DNA of 64,000 bases from Pomacea canaliculata (Eukaryota > Mollusca > Gastropoda > Architaenioglossa > Ampullariidae): the NCBI RefSeq assembly GCF_003073045.1, contig NC_037603.1, forward strand, positions 11,562,192 through 11,626,191. Reading direction: 5' to 3'. Below are positions 1-19,796 of the stretch, piece after piece. A program made the position numbers and the translations under genes. Numbering within the stretch: the stretch's first letter is position 1; each line of letters starts with the position of its first letter. The notes under the pieces are model-generated. The model was not told the origin of the DNA. It worked only from the letters and a program-made list of their open reading frames with translations, and did no database searches.

Positions 1-3000
1 TATATTTTTTAATACTTTCATTCGAAGCATCGTTTACTTTAACTAAACAATTGCATCCTCTTGTAGTGGTCAGCAGACAACATATTCTGCTCCAAAAACT
101 CAATGTATTTGGTTTTTTTAGTAATGGTTTAGTCACGAACAAGGGGATAGTCCACTCTTCGATGTTCTTTGCTTATTTTTGTTTTCTTTTGTCGAACACT
201 TCCTCCCTCGTTCTCTATCATTTTCTGAAGTCCTGCTGATTTTAAGATGTGTCCATACACTTCTGTTTGCTGTGGCCAGGTCGTCACAGGGCTCAGTTAT
301 TAGCCCAATACCCGTTTGTAAAGTGGGGATGTGGTCTTCGATGTAGATGCAAAGGACTTTTTTGAAGCTTCTTATTTTTAGTCAACTGTTTTCTCCTTTG
401 CAAGTCAGGGTCCAAGAACATTGCAGTTGCCGTAGAGTAAGGAGAGAGAGGTAGCTAAAAGTTACTTAGCCATCAGCTTAGTCATTGCTGCAGCTCTCCA
501 TGTCCTCCGGTTTTTCAAGGTGTTCAATAAGACCAGCAAGCTTTAGTTCCTTGTCAGCTAATCCATCTAATCCATCACCTCTCATTCGGGGTAGGTCACG
601 CTTGAGTGGCGTGTTCTAAACAAATCCTGCGACTAGGATGGGTACAAGTCGGAAGACCGGGCTGGAGGTGGAAGGGGGAGCAGAGAAGAAAGAGGGGAGG
701 AGAGGAGGTTGGAAGGAAGAGAAAACGCAAGGATCAAAGCCCTGGACAAAATTGGATCAGAAAGTAATCACCAGTGACTGAGGACAAGGCGTCGGGATCC
801 CGGGCAGGCGCCGGGCTGCCATGTCTGCAACATGATTGCACTGAAGCGTCTCCCGTGACAGCAGCTACAACACGCAGACGACTTCACAGAATTCTCCTGC
901 TCTGACGCTAATTTACCTGTCCCATCAAAACACGCACCTGAAAGGTTGTTGAGGGAGCCAAGGTGGGTGGGGGAGAACGAGAGAGAGAGAGATTAGATTG
1001 AACAGTACGGTGCAGGTGTCGTGATCGGAGGGGGGAAAGTGATCGAAAAGTAACTGTGGCGGCAAAGAGAAGGACGAGAGGTGGAGGGAAAAAGAGGGGG
1101 GGGGACAAGTATGGATGACAAGGTGACTGGGCTGATGTAAGCTACCCAGGACAGCGCCAAGGGGCGTGGCTAATTATTAAAGGTGATTGACGGGTCTGTG
1201 ATTTTGTGAATGCAAAGTCTGCCTTTATTGGATCAGCGAAGAACGATCTGGATGAGCCGTGGACTACATCCCCTCCTCCCATATGACAAATGTCGCTCAG
1301 CTCGCTGATATTTAAAGATGGACATTCGACTTGTTGAAATTCTAAGATGATTCTTAGTCTAATGAGATTCAGACAGCAATGACTATAATATAATATCAAG
1401 GAACCGAAGGCTATATATATATAAATTAAATATGAAACATTATTTTCATTTTATATTAATTTTGAGTGTTTTGAAAGATGAAGCTGTATACATGCATGGT
1501 TTGAACCCTTGATTGTTGGATAAGGGAGCTAGTGAGTTAATGAATCAAAATGCAAAAAGGTTCAAGATCTGCCTCCCATGTAGACCTACCAGAAATAATT
1601 CCCTGATTTATCAGAGGAGATAACTTTCTGTGATCCGTCTTCAATGTTTCATTGAGTGTTGCAAAGGTCTCTTGGGTTCAAATCTCGTCTCGGACGAGAC
1701 GTTCATGGTGCTCTTTGTCTGCACCTGTTTGGGTTCTCTTTACCTTCATGCGTGCAAGTACATTCGCAAGGAAGCAAACAGACTTGTGGACAGGTGCAAA
1801 TGCACACACATACAAACACATTCATTACCAAGCATGTGGATGAAACTCACAGGATGCTACCGAAAAAATGTGATTTAAACGGTTCTCTCACATCCTTTAA
1901 AGATTACCATGTAACCGCTTCTGTGTCTGTAGAGAATGAGGTTCACCTCACAGTCACCTCACCAGGTACGGGACATAGGCACAGGAGGAACAGTGACCGA
2001 AAAAAAAAAGTGGGGGGGAGGTGGAGAGGGATAGTGCCGCTGTTCTTTCGCTCGCTTAATTATCTGCCCATCCGGGCTGACAAGACTTGCCGCGCGGAAT
2101 GGCCGCAACATGTCTGCGCGAAGCTGGTTAGAGTGTTTTGGCGCTCCGTCTCTCTGTGACAGTTGCCCGGAAGAAGCGGAGAAACAGAGCCTCGTGCTGA
2201 TAATGGAGCAATTTGACCACGCGCCCTCTCGCGCACTCGCCGCACCGCCTGCCAAGCGCAAAACAAGGGCAGGTAACACGGAGCAAAGACGACGGTGTCA
2301 GGCTAGAGTTACGCTCCTGACTGACAGGTAGCGACTGGTAAAGGAGTGTTGTGCTTAGGAAAATATGCGTCTGTGAATAGCTGTACCTTGAGCACCTGCA
2401 CTGTGTTCCTCGACTGACGAGGGTTATCTGTTCTACCAAAGTATTTTCATTTTTAAGCAACAGTTTCAAAGATGCAACCATATTTTAATCCCGATCCTTG
2501 TTTGGACTTAACGGACAAAGGGAGAGAAATGGAACGGGCTTGAAATGGTCAGAATTAGTAGTTGTCTTTCCTTGACATGTTTTCCATAGTCGTCTGGCTT
2601 GCACTGTGAAATTCTCTGAATGTTTAGTGTCTGCGGTTTCACAGCTTGTTGTCCAATCTTCTTTCTTTCTCTGTTTTTCTGGGGTTTTTTTATTTTGTTT
2701 ACTGTTGGTTTTTTTTCTAGGAGGAACATTCCAAAGTCCCCAAACAAGTCACAAAGGAGGTATGCTTTTATTCTGACAAATATTTTAAGAAAACGATCTT
2801 GATAATTTCGTTTCATACAGCTTTAATTCCACAGCTGTTGTTCAATTTAATAGCAGTAACAAGTGGTGTTAAAACATTATGCATGTTGAAAAGCTGACCA
2901 TGCGATGTTACAATTGTAGTACCGTGTACTGAAACATGAACAGGGAACACACGATCCTTGCCAGACAATAAAGATTGTTTCAAGATATTGTAGTGAATTA

Positions 3001-3605
3001 ACTCGAATTTTTATAGCCAAACGTAGATACGTGTAGAAAAACAATCTTTGGGTTGCATGACTTCTAGTAAAGAACTTTTTATGAGAGAGAGAGGGTGTCT
3101 GCCATGCTTGCTTCTGGACCCAACAGCTTCTTGTGGTGGCTGACAGAGCTGTCTCACCTGACATGCTACTGATCTCGGTGTTTTGCAGGCACTTCATCTT
3201 TCCCACCTGTAACCACCACCCCCACAAACATCACCTTCCTCTGCCTCTGACGCCAGGTAATAGACGATGGTTGTTGCTGTCTCCCCTTCATTCATCATCT
3301 GGTTGCAGTGTCTGGATTTCGACTGCCAGGTCTCCCCCACCTGACCTCATCAACCCTTTAATAACTTTAAAGTTCACATTATGTATGGCCATTTTCTTAT
3401 CCTTTTTTTCGTTCCAAGTAATTTCAGCTTTTAAACTTAGTTTAGGTTTTTAGTTGTTTTTGTTTTTTTATTTTTTTTTTTTAGGGGGATTGCTTCTCAC
3501 TCCTCCCCTAAAAGAAACAAAATATGGGTGGATGCTTTCCTCATTGAGACACAAAGTCTGGAGTCATTCACAGGTCTTGTTGACTTTTCTACTTGTTGTT
3601 GTTGT

Positions 3606-3647
<42 letters not shown>

Positions 3648-6600
3648 GTTGTTGTTGTTGTTGTTGTTGTTAGAAACCCTAACTAAATGAAAATGAAACA
3701 TTGTTACAGTTTTCTCTCAAATTAATTTCTTTCTGAGCGATGTTAAAGAGTTACCCGAAATAAAGTGCTTGGGTACATTTTCGTACTACAGTTTTCAGTT
3801 TATAATGGCGGCTTTGTCTTTTACAGATCATTGATAGATATATGTCACTATCTCATGCTAAAAATTTAAAACAATTTTTCATCCTTCTCTATGTGTTTTT
3901 TAGCATGCAAAAAAGTGTTGTGCTAAATAAAATGTGAGGTTTGGGAGCTGAAAGTAGAGGTGTTCTTAGGTTCACGAGTGCTAGAAACATTAAGCTAAAA
4001 TGTTCAGGTTGTTTTGTTTTTTTTAAGGAAAACGAGGAATGGCAAACTTTTTAAAGTGCTAAGAAAGTTGAAAAAAATCATTTTCTAAAGATCATCATGT
4101 GACTCTGCTACTGGGTATTTCAGTTATTACGGCCCTAAAGCTTTCTTTACTTTTCATGTGTGGAAAACCTTGACGGTAAAGACTACGATAGCTTTTTCAT
4201 GATATACCCGGTTCTGCTTCCCCAGTTTAGTACCATTTTGAAGCTAAGCACACCTGTAGCAGCTTTTGAGTCTCTTTTAATCCTCACCTGTAAATCTGCG
4301 AACACAAGTGTGTGGAGGGAAATGATGTCAAAGTCTTGTTTCAGGGGGACAACACTCTGGGGAACCCTAAATGGAGTTTTCATTGCTGCTGGAGGGCAGT
4401 CGGAGGAAGGGCGTGAAACTCGATCTCTGCTGAGTGATGGTCCCCACAGGCATCAGCTTGACAGGCTGGAGCACATTAGCCTCTCACTGACTTTAATCCA
4501 GACCTGGGGTGGGTGGCTGATGTGTCACCGGACACCGCTCTCGTGACGTAAGGATCTGACCGTTGGCGCCCTCGTGTCCACAAATTCCTCTTCTCCCTCC
4601 CTCCTCCTTCAACCCTCCCCCAAACATTTCAAAGAAGCGTCTATAGCAACAGTACACATGGAGTTCTACTAGTTGACATTACAAAGCCACCCGCCTATCC
4701 CCGCTTACCCTCGATTGGAGCGTGACATAAGGTTAGCCTCATCCCGGGGGATACCCGTGCCACCAGACGACACGACCTCATTAACACCCGGGCTTGTCGA
4801 GCGTGCCAACCTGGTCTTTGTGCTTCTTTGACGGTGGGCACGTCACGGCAGGTGGTGTTGATATGTTTGCTGGACCGTTAAGTGGCGCGTGACGGGTATA
4901 TTCTGTCGGGGTGCGCTGCAAAGGCGGAGGAAGACTGGACTTAGCACCAGCGTGTTTACATTTAGCCTTTGTATGTGCGTGCATGGTATGTGTATGTGTA
5001 AGTGTGTTTATCGGGTGTGAGTGAGGTCAGTGAGTGCTGTAAAATAAGCAAACGCGCATTGTTGAGAAAGCTTAATCTAGAAAGGAAGCCATAAGCATTT
5101 CGAAGTCACAAAGATGTGTTATTATTCGTGTTATTTTCTTGTGTTATTTTTTGTTTTATTTTTTGTGCTATTTTGTGTTATTTCCTTTTCCCTTTCTTTT
5201 TTGTTTAATTATTTACGGGAAAGTGAAATCAGAGATATCATTAGGCTTTCAATGGAAATATTGTTTTATTATTATTATTTTTTAATTAGACAACGATATG
5301 TTGTCTACGTAATACTATAAAATAGTCACTGTTAAGTCGCGATTTAGACATCTACAATGGCAAAGAAAGAAATTTGCCGTAAGTAGATAAGACTGTATCC
5401 ATTTGACTATTCTTATGTACAGGAAAAAGTATTCGCACATTTCTGGTATCGTTTTATAACTTATAAAGCCCATAATATTCTAGAAAAAAAGATATTAATA
5501 TTTTGTTCTGAATTTCAAGTTTACTAAGTTTGTCATGTTAATCTAATAAATCTTTGATTCTTGAAAGGTCGTAGTTAATCCAGTTGAATAACATAGACTC
5601 ATAAAAGAAATTAATTGCAAGCAGAAGGATGATATGCATAACGAGAATTTTCCTTCAAAAATTTTGTATGTTAAGGTGCTCAAAAACTCCCCCGAATTTA
5701 TCATATTTGGACACCTTAGAAAGAGGTTAGAAATGATTTCCAATTAGTGTTCTGCAAGTTTTTCTTATCCCGGACAACTTTAGTGCTTTGTAAACGGTGC
5801 ATTTGTCAAAAAACTTTAGCTCTCCTTCCCTCAGTCTGTATAATAAAGGTCCTTTCAATTTTATATCTCTTATTCTTCCAGATAAAGTCAATCTCATTCT
5901 TGCATGTGTTTTATTTGTTTTATTTAAAACTTCTCACATGTTTTGCAGACTATGAAACGATTATAAAGCACATGAATGCTAGAGGTGAAAGTATTTTCAA
6001 CATGATTTCATATTCTCAAGGAAAGTAATTATCATTTAGTTGTTCTTAGTGTGTGTGTGTGTGTGTCGGGGCGGGGGATGGGAAATAAAACAATTATGAG
6101 TACTGTTATTTTTTAATTAGTTATTGTAAATAATAAATGTTTGTCTACTCCTAATCATCATCATCATCATCATCATCCGTACCCGCGGCTAATGACTGTC
6201 ACATTTTATGAACTTGAATGATAACATCTGAAGTGGTTTGTCGCCCTGCCGAAGGTATTCGCTGTGAAGTATAAAGTTAGACCGCAGTGTAAGGGAAGTA
6301 ACAATATTTTCTATTGGCCGTTTAGTTCTGAAGTAGTGTCCCTTAGACTCCCACCACTAGATGAAGCTGACGTAAGCTACATCTTGCTGGTGATGATGGA
6401 TTCTTTTATTTATTTAGTTTAATGGTATGAAAACTATGAAAAACCGCTTTCACTGAAACTATTTTTATATATTGTGAAGAATGAAAATTATTACTAAGTG
6501 AAATGTCATTGAGTCCACAAACACTGCAGTTTACTGAGTAGATATAGTTTTCCAGTATCTGTCGTTAAATGTGAAAAAAAAAAAAAAAAAACCACGACCA

Positions 6601-7260
6601 AGCAGTATCATATGTATGTCAGGCAAGTGTGTGAATAAATATAGATGAGATCGATACTAAAGGTGGAAAAGTATTTCCCGCACTCAAAAGGAAGTTAGCC
6701 GTCAGGCCTGTAGGCAGCCAGCACGACATCTTCTATTGTCCGCATGGCCCGGAACCTACAACAAACACTCAATGGCGCGGGTCGATACCCGTGTGTTTCA
6801 GAAAGGCAGTCATTGATTGCGGCCGCTCCTGCACCTGGCTTGTTTGTCCACGTGTGTTTTGACAACCGTTCCAGTCGGGCAAGTCGCCTTGTCTTTGCGC
6901 TGTCTTTTTGAATCAGTCGCTTGTCGGTTCTGGCTGGGATGGGCATGTTGCCAGTCATGTGTCCTCAAAAATACTCAGCACTTGATTATAAACCACAGGC
7001 TGATGTTTTAATGGTCATCGTAAATCTTGGCCAACTACCCATCCCATCTCCACACACACGCATTGTGGAGTTTCATATATCTTTTCACGATGTGAACTCT
7101 TGAGGCAATATTGCTCTAATAACAAACATCACTTGTAGCTTTGCCAATGTGTGTGGTTATCTCACTCCTTAGGTTGCTTGATTTGGATAGTTTAATTGTG
7201 CTTTTTTGTCATCACAATAACGAACTTCATTTTACTTAATGATCATTGAGAAAAAAGAGA
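1..7260. other. No recognisable gene; AT-rich DNA with simple repeats
   Basis: I translated both strands and saw only short open frames without domain-like sequence or paired splice sites. The stretch holds a (GTT)n microsatellite at 3593-3671, a short (GT)n at about 6049-6066, a (CAT)n run at 6157-6177 and a poly(A) run at about 6573-6590. GC-richer patches near 0.6-1.3, 2.0-2.3 and 4.5-5.0 kb contain no convincing exon. A sequence near 1655-1700 resembles a tRNA B box but has no paired A box. Confidence 0.6.
3593..3671. repeat. (GTT)n microsatellite
   Basis: About 79 bases of nearly perfect GTT trinucleotide repeat with two TTT interruptions. It explains the poly-Cys/Leu translations in this stretch, which are not protein. 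Confidence 0.95.
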
Positions 7261-10200
7261 AAGGCCAGACATGGTCCAGGTAACTTTATTACAGCGAGCT
7301 TTAAAACATGACACTAGGTGAAGGGGGAAAAACTGAATTTCAGGTTTGTTTATATTTTGGTCATTAATTCAAGAGAACATTTGATGACAATGTTTAGCTG
7401 ACTTTAATTACAGTCCCAGAAAGACATACATTCTGTTACATTTTTTTTTTAAACAACTACATAAAATACAGTTAAGTTTTAAAAAGACTGATTGAAACTT
7501 CACTTCACATATACATGTAATCATAGTGTAATTGAAACAGATGAAAGTAAATCTGATATAATTTCTTAGATTTTCAAAAAATAAAAAAAAAATTCATAAC
7601 TCACATCAGACACTTCAATCTGAAAAAAAATGTTCCGAATCACAATTAAACCAAGAAAAAAAAAATTAGGTATTATTGGTCGTGAAAGAAGAAGGAATAA
7701 AGTGGTTGTTTTTTACAAATCAGTAATGTGCATTTTACAGTAACATAAAGTGCAAAGCTATGAATTTATTGTAATTTCTTATTGAGTTGTCAGTCTCCAG
7801 CTTTGTTGTACAAAGGGACAGGGTTCAGAGTTCACAGAACTTCTGGTCCAGCACCTAGAAATGAGTTCTGTTCCAGATCAAAATGCTTGAGTGTATACTT
7901 TAGTGAAGAAACATATGCAATTTTATTTTCATACAGAATACTATGAATATTTTTAAACTTAATAGCAAGATTTGTATTTATCTGATCTCATTTAACTGGC
8001 GTTTTTAAAAAAAAAATATTATCACACTTGAGAAGTATGTGTATTTAATGATCTTTCCTCATATTTCTGGTTACACTTTTCCAGCCTGTACTCAAGAGAA
8101 GGCAATACTTTTGGCCAATATGTAAGCCAGAACCAAAGTCTCGTGGTTAGACCATGACATTCTTTCCTTCGATTTGTTTTTTTTTTGAAATTTGGAAGCT
8201 TTGCTAACTTTGTGTTTTGCTTACTTGAAATCAGAATGAAGCATCATCGGGCATTAGAAGTCATGTAAAATTTTTACCTTCAAGATACAATATCTAGATA
8301 TGAAATATGCTTAGCAGACGATGCACAATGCCCCCCACCCCCTTTTGTTTATCATGCTAAATAAAATGTGAAAATTGTTCTCACAACACTTGATTTGTGC
8401 AGGTTGGGATGACAACATTACATTTAACTATCCAAGATATACACAAGGCCATGTAAACCAATCACCTATTAAAATGTAAACATTTTAACAGAGTCTACAC
8501 AAACGGTGTTTTTTTTTTAAAATTGGAAACTACTAGAATTTGTAAAGCAAGGCCACGTCACTAGAAATGTTGTTATCACAGACGAAGCTCGGACTTAGAG
8601 ATCCTGATGAAAAATAGAATGTGGACACATCAGGATTTGAAGAACAATAAGCAAAACATCACGACAATTCTCTGTGACGAAAATGATTTCACAAAACACG
8701 GATGATTTGAATTTGAATTTTTATCTAAAGCAGGTTTTGAAAGCAAGGGATTGTGATTGGTAATAGAAAGCATTAGCATTACATGTGAAGTCTGATATAA
8801 AGATTTAAAAAAGTTCACATACCTACTACAAGCATTTATATACAATAAAAAGTATCAGATAATATTTTAAAATATTATTAGAAGTAAAAAAGTATACATT
8901 TATATTTTCAATATCGGAAACTGTGAAATATTCCTTTTAACAACAAATAGAAGCATAACCTTTGGCAAATTGAAATCCCTTTTATGTAAATGTCACATCC
9001 GCTCACATTGAAGTGTTGCTAAACCATATCTCTAGACAAAGCTTTGGTTTACAACAATTTTTGTTTTATCTGTAAGTTTGATTAAATTGCTGTTTGATTG
9101 TCTATTTTTGTAACCAAGACCTTTGTTTCCAAGTTATCTGTGCTTTTTTAGTCTATCCCCTAACTTAACAATTTCTCATCACGAGCAGGTAGCACTGGAA
9201 AGGCACTGCTGGGGCTAATAATCAACATTGACGAAAGTGTACAGATATTTGGTATATAGTGAGTACAGACAGTGCACAAAGATACAAGGCAATAGAAAAA
9301 AATCCTCAAGTAAACTTCAGCAGAAGTCATGGATTCTTTTTATAACTGCTTCCTTTCCAGCACAGAAAAAATGAAGATTTCCCCATTGTTTATCTAAAAA
9401 GAAAAGTGCATACGATATAAGGACAAAAAAAGCATTCTATCATATTTGCCGTTTGTTGCAACAGTTTGAAGAAGATTACATCCTTGCAATTATCTAAAAA
9501 GACAAGATTTGTTATCCATAAGAAGTATGATGCATATGGATTGCTTTAAGATGGCCATCATGTCATTCTAAAGAAAATTTTAAAGAGAAAAGCCTAAGCT
9601 GCATTGAAGGACTCGATCTGGCATAGAAGACTCCTCATCCAGAACCTTCTTGGTAAGTCAAAGGGACGACCTGTCGTCTGATATTATTTGCCACAAAATA
9701 GTACAAGGACTTGTTTATCCTGTACTTAAAATGCAATGTAAAATGCTCTTAAAACAACTTGCTTGTTTATATGTCTTTCTATCAAATAGTACAAGGACTT
9801 GCTTGTTTATACATATCGCTCGAATAAGGGAAAGAGGTGAAGGGAAGACGAAGGGAGTAATACTTTGTGTGGACGGGTGGCTGGTTGGACGGACAATGAA
9901 CATATTGAACAATATGAAGCAGGTGCGGATGAAGTCATCACTAGTTGACTTGCTTTGTTTGCACTGTCCTTTGCAAAGAATTTCAAACTGTATGTAAAAA
10001 GCTGTTAAGTATTATTAAATACCAATTTTGGCATGCTTCCGGGTGTAAATGCGTAAAATCTGTGTCTATTGTATGTCTTCAAGATAATGCATACCTTATA
10101 TAAACAGCTCAGTCTATTAAAATATGCTTAACATTTACAATGTTCACAAACACCATTGTATGTATTGTTCAGTCGAAAATGACAATTTCTTTCTTGTGAA

Positions 10201-10914
10201 AGTTATCTGAAAAGAAAAATGAAACCAAACTGCTGTCATTAAAAAGGTGCATCATATGTCCAGTCAGACCTCGTGATCTTCAAAATCCACCAACAATGTC
10301 TAGAAGTGAAGGTGTTTTCATAAAGATCAACACCTAATTTCTACGAATCCAATCAATCAACTATGTAGCCATGTCTAATATAAAAAGTACATAGCTCTCT
10401 ATTAAGTAACACAGTCTGAAGCCTGGAAACAATCTTGATAAACATTTTCTTCAGATAAAATTGTCTCAGGCTGCACAAAAATTTTTTTGAAAAACGTGAT
10501 TTTATGGTGTGAGAAAATAGTGCTCAAACGGTTCAAGGCCAAAGGTCAACAATGAATTCAATTTATGCAGCCATATAGATAATTGCAACAACAAAAACAT
10601 CAACAACACCAACGTCAATCAAGATTAACAGCACGAGTACCAAAAAAGCACAGACAACAAGAATGATGCCATCATGAAAAGTACCTGGCATACAATAAGG
10701 AGGAATGTCAAGACAGATAAAAATTCAGCAGTTTGTCCTTGCTTTTCAAGGCAGTTGTCATCATCTACAGGCACTTCAAACATGTGCGAAACGATTTCTG
10801 CCGTCTTCCTTGGCGAAAGTCCAAAAATATCCCGTTTATCTACTCCAAAAGCTTCATTCTTTGAGTTATTTGTAAAAAGAATCTTCCAAAGTCCCCAGAA
10901 AACGCTGGTTCCTG
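7261..10914 (-). other. AT-rich non-coding stretch, possible 3'UTR of locus A
   Basis: No coding exon is visible on either strand over 3.6 kb. Base composition is uniform and AT-rich, with no large repeat. Minus-strand AATAAA hexamers occur at 7285-7290 and 7922-7927. The locus A stop codon is at 11437-11439, so the stretch could be a long 3'UTR ending near 7.26 kb. This is inference from position and the polyadenylation hexamer only. An 18-base direct repeat (AAATAGTACAAGGACTTG) occurs at about 9697 and 9784. Confidence 0.3.
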
Positions 10915-11219
10915 GGAAATCGGATAGCCGAGTGGACAGAGCTTGGTATCCGAAGTGAGAGGCGGTTCGATACCCGTGTAGAGCAAAAAAAAAAAAAAAA
11001 AAAAAAAAACAAAAAACAAATAACCCTAGTCATACCGGGTGGGTGGAATGGGTACCTGACTCCATAGAGGGTTGGAGAAAAGGCGGAGAGCGAGAGATGG
11101 GCCCTGCCTTCACGTAAAGCTAACCCCGAGAAAACTGAGTCTCTAACACCTCACTCCCCAACAATCTGAAAAAGGTCAGAAGACGACCTTTACCCTCACC
11201 CTACCTGCCGAAAGGTCAG
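10915..11219 (+). mobile_element. tRNA-derived SINE with A box, B box, poly(A) tract and GC-rich body
   Basis: A pol III A-box-like TAGCCGAGTGG at 10925-10935 is followed 39 bases later (start to start) by a perfect B box, GGTTCGATACC, at 10964-10974. That is the internal promoter of a tRNA-derived SINE. A 26-base A run (10985-11010) follows, then about 200 bases of GC-rich, non-tRNA body to about 11219. The poly(A) in the middle, with unrelated sequence after it, suggests either a composite element or two adjacent insertions. It lies between the locus A stop and the putative 3'UTR. Boundaries are approximate and no target-site duplication was identified. Confidence 0.65.
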
Positions 11220-11436
11220 CTACAGGATCGCTCACTGGTATGTTGCAAAATATTTTGCATTAAACTCGGTCCACTCGTGCAACTAAAACAGTAAATAAAT
11301 AAAGTTAATGAAAACGCTGCGTTCCACACTTGTCTCCTTGGCTTCCTGCTGGATAATTTCTCTCGTTTAGCATAAAAATCGCATTTCGCATATCGACCTT
11401 TCCACCACCTCGTCCCCACAACAATCACCCAACGAC

Positions 11437-16696
<5,260 letters not shown>

Positions 16697-17005
16697 GTCT
16701 GACGTCCCTCGTCGTATCCTCAACTCACATTGTACCCGAGTACCCACAGGTCTGGTGTGCATTTGAAGTCAACGATCCCGCTTCTGCGACGCAATGCAGG
16801 TGAAAATGAGTTGTTCCGGCGCCGACCGCTAGAGGTCGCCCGGGCTGCTAGGGAACTACAGCGTCAGTCGTGTCGCGCGCAGGAATACAAGTGTCGCTTT
16901 CGAGCGCGCAGGCTCTGATCGCGTTACCACTGACAAAAAAGAACAGTGCCGGGCTAAGGTTTAGCTTCGCAAACAATGGCCGAGCGGTGAGATATTGCTG
17001 ATCGA

Positions 17006-17049
17006 TGTCCTGTCCTGTCCTGTCCTGTCCTGTCCTGTCCTGTCCTGTC
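17006..17049. repeat. (TGTCC)n pentanucleotide repeat
   Basis: About nine tandem TGTCC units just upstream of the first exon of locus A. Confidence 0.95.
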
Positions 17050-19442
17050 GCTCTGTGGTCCACACTGTCCAACATTGTAGCTGAACAGGACCTAGTGTTT
17101 ATGTGTCTGCATGAGCAAATATTTGTCTAAGAAGGATTGAGAGAGATGCACTCTCTGACTCACACACACAAACAAACACACTTACTTTCCATGATAACTA
17201 AAAGGCGGATGTGGACAAACAATGCGCGAAAGAAATCAATAGCGCGCGTGTATGTGTGTGCGTGTGTGGGTGCGTACTTGCTTATGTGTGTGTGTGTGTG
17301 AGAGAGAGAGCTGGTTGGCATCAGTGACTGATGACTGTTTGTCCTCTCTGTTGACTTTTGCCATACTCAGTCTCTGCAGAGCATGTTTGTGCCTTTCTCT
17401 GTGTACCTGTCAGTTCGCTTAAATTTTTTTAAGAAACAACAACAAAAAAAAAAAAAAAAAAAAAACGGAAGCTGTGTTCTACATCACAAACTGTTATGAA
17501 GGGGATAAATAGGTGACACGGAACCTTTAGTTCACAGACTGCCTTGAATGTATGTGAAGCTTGAGGAAACAGAGTCTATCATGCGTGAAGCAGGTTCCTC
17601 GCGCACAAAAGCACCAAAGCGTGATAAACAGCGAGCTTTCTCTTTGTGCCTCGGCATTATTATTTTATTTTTGTTTAGGTCTGAGAAACCAGTGGTGCAA
17701 GTAACCAGACAAGATGACCCGATGATTACGATGACAGGTAGTGATGTCCTTTCCGCTTCATTGCTTCTATTGCAATATGTTCTGTGTCGAATCGACCATT
17801 CTTATCAAGTAACCGAAGGGTGGTTAAGCCAGTAACCTGTTTATTATTTCTTGTGCTGGAGATGTTGAAGTGTTTGATTTAACAGTTTTTATACATATTT
17901 TCTTATTATGTATGGAAATGTAATTTCGATTATAATTTAATCTTAAAAAGACGAAGAGCTGCTGAAGAACTATCTCCATCCCTTGCTTTAATATAGTGTA
18001 TGCTTCTGTAGATGACTGTAGCGATGACTATCATCATCTCTCAGTTCGTGATGCTGTGGCAAACCATGGAGCATGGACACGTTTGCTGCTTGTTCATTGG
18101 TTGTCACCATGACAACGCAGACCTAAGCTCCTACGTCACGGCTGTGCAATCCCGTGTCACGTGTCTGTGTTTGCAGGTTTTATCTCGGGGATAGAAGTGA
18201 GTCGCTTGTGCAGCTTCTGGCACTTAACATCTTGTACTAACTAAACCCGGTCTTTACAAACCGAGCTTTTGCTAACAAAGATTTTAAATATCGTCTGTCA
18301 TCGTTGATAATAATGTTTTCTGATGTTGGAGAGTTTAGTGACAGAATGTGAAACCTGCCAACAGATCTTCTACATTACCTTGTAATGCTACATTGATTCT
18401 GTTTTCCAGTTTTAAAGATTAATGACACTGATGACCTTCGACCTTCAACACCGCTGGTTATTATTTATTAACTCCTCTTCTGTTTTCAGGTTCGATTTCA
18501 GCACTGTCCTCTAAATCCTGTCTACTTCTGGAACATTCTATGCTGAGTTTCCAGGTGCCATATCACATGTCTCACTGTGGATCATACTTTCCTTTGTTCT
18601 TTTTATTTATTTATTTTCAGTCTTTGTCCTAAATCTTCTTTTCCCTAGAATTGTCATTAATACCATTGCTGCAGAGTGTAGATGATTCTGTTATTGTTGA
18701 TGCTGAGGTTGGTCGAAATGGAGGTAACAGTGGTAGATGTGTTAGTGGTAATAAACTAATGGAAAATATCAATGAATAAATAGGTGAACCAGAGAAAGAA
18801 TATTTTCCTGAAAAGAGAACAAAGCATAATATATTATTTTATCCCTCTCTCTATTATAATCAATGAAACTGTATCTCAAGTGACCAATCCATGGGCAAGG
18901 TATACAAGGTGTCTGGAGAATTATGAACCAGAAAAGAGCACAGACCGGCAAATGACAAATCTGGCGGCAGACAACTGATACCTTTATTACCTATGATCGA
19001 CCATCGATTACCTTTGCTGTCGCTAAGCACCAACCCGGGTAGTCACATCGATCTGCTTCTCACCGTCCTCTGGTCACAGCTTCCAGAAGTTTATTGAATG
19101 TTCTAAGCGGCCTTTCTACCCTGACAGCTGTCTCTGATCTCGGGGTGACAGTACATCGGGGTATTCTGTTGGAATCCCAGACCAGAGTGACAAACGTGTG
19201 TGACGTGTGCAAAATACGAAACCAGATGGAGTCTACGAACACAGGAAAATGTCACAAGAATTCTGATTGTCCGCAGAGGAGACCTAGATGCTTGACAATG
19301 AACGAGAGGAAGAAGACGATGGACCCAGACAGACAACAAGGAGAGAGAATGTCCACTGTTGATGGATTTCTGAGAAAGGTACAGCAGGAAGGACTAATAA
19401 CGAATGGAACACTTGGGCAGTCAATGAAATAACCGAGTCGGA

Positions 19443-19490
19443 AGACAGACAGACAGACAGACAGACAGAGAGGCAGACAGAGAGACAGAA
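19443..19490. repeat. (AGAC)n tetranucleotide repeat
   Basis: Seven or so clean AGAC units followed by degenerate AGAC/AGAG units. Confidence 0.9.
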
Positions 19491-19796
19491 TTGACAGAAA
19501 GCGTGAAATTGCTTCACCACCAGACATTAATATAAAAGTGTAATTCAATACAAACAATCAATAATACTCCCATTGATCAGACCGTTAACCCTGACTGCTA
19601 CCATACAAAGGACCTTTCTGACACGAGTGCCATTATTTTCGTGATTTTTTCCCCTGACACAGATATTCTCGGTTCAGTCAAAGCAAGAAGTACATAGGTT
19701 TGGTCCAAGTGTCCCTGTCAGCCGTGGAAACAGATGTCCTCCACAAAGATGTCGCTCTGCTGATGTCAACAAATGTTGTCTCAGTTGTGGCTGTGG

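Larger units (their letters stand above)
16697..19796. other. Intergenic stretch between locus A and locus B
   Basis: No supported exon. It contains a (TGTCC)n pentanucleotide repeat, a poly(A) run at 17444-17464 and an (AGAC)n repeat. Open frames at 17548-17835 and 19094-19432 on the plus strand lack recognisable domains or splice context and were not called. Confidence 0.5.

Noticed and set aside
17548..17835. 95-codon plus-strand frame with one hydrophobic segment
   Set aside because: No domain, splice context or polyadenylation signal; the length is compatible with chance.
19094..19432. 112-codon plus-strand frame with a WAP-like string KCHKNSDCPQRRPRC
   Set aside because: The start is a TTG, there are no splice or promoter signals, and a single Cys cluster is not enough to call a WAP or other domain.
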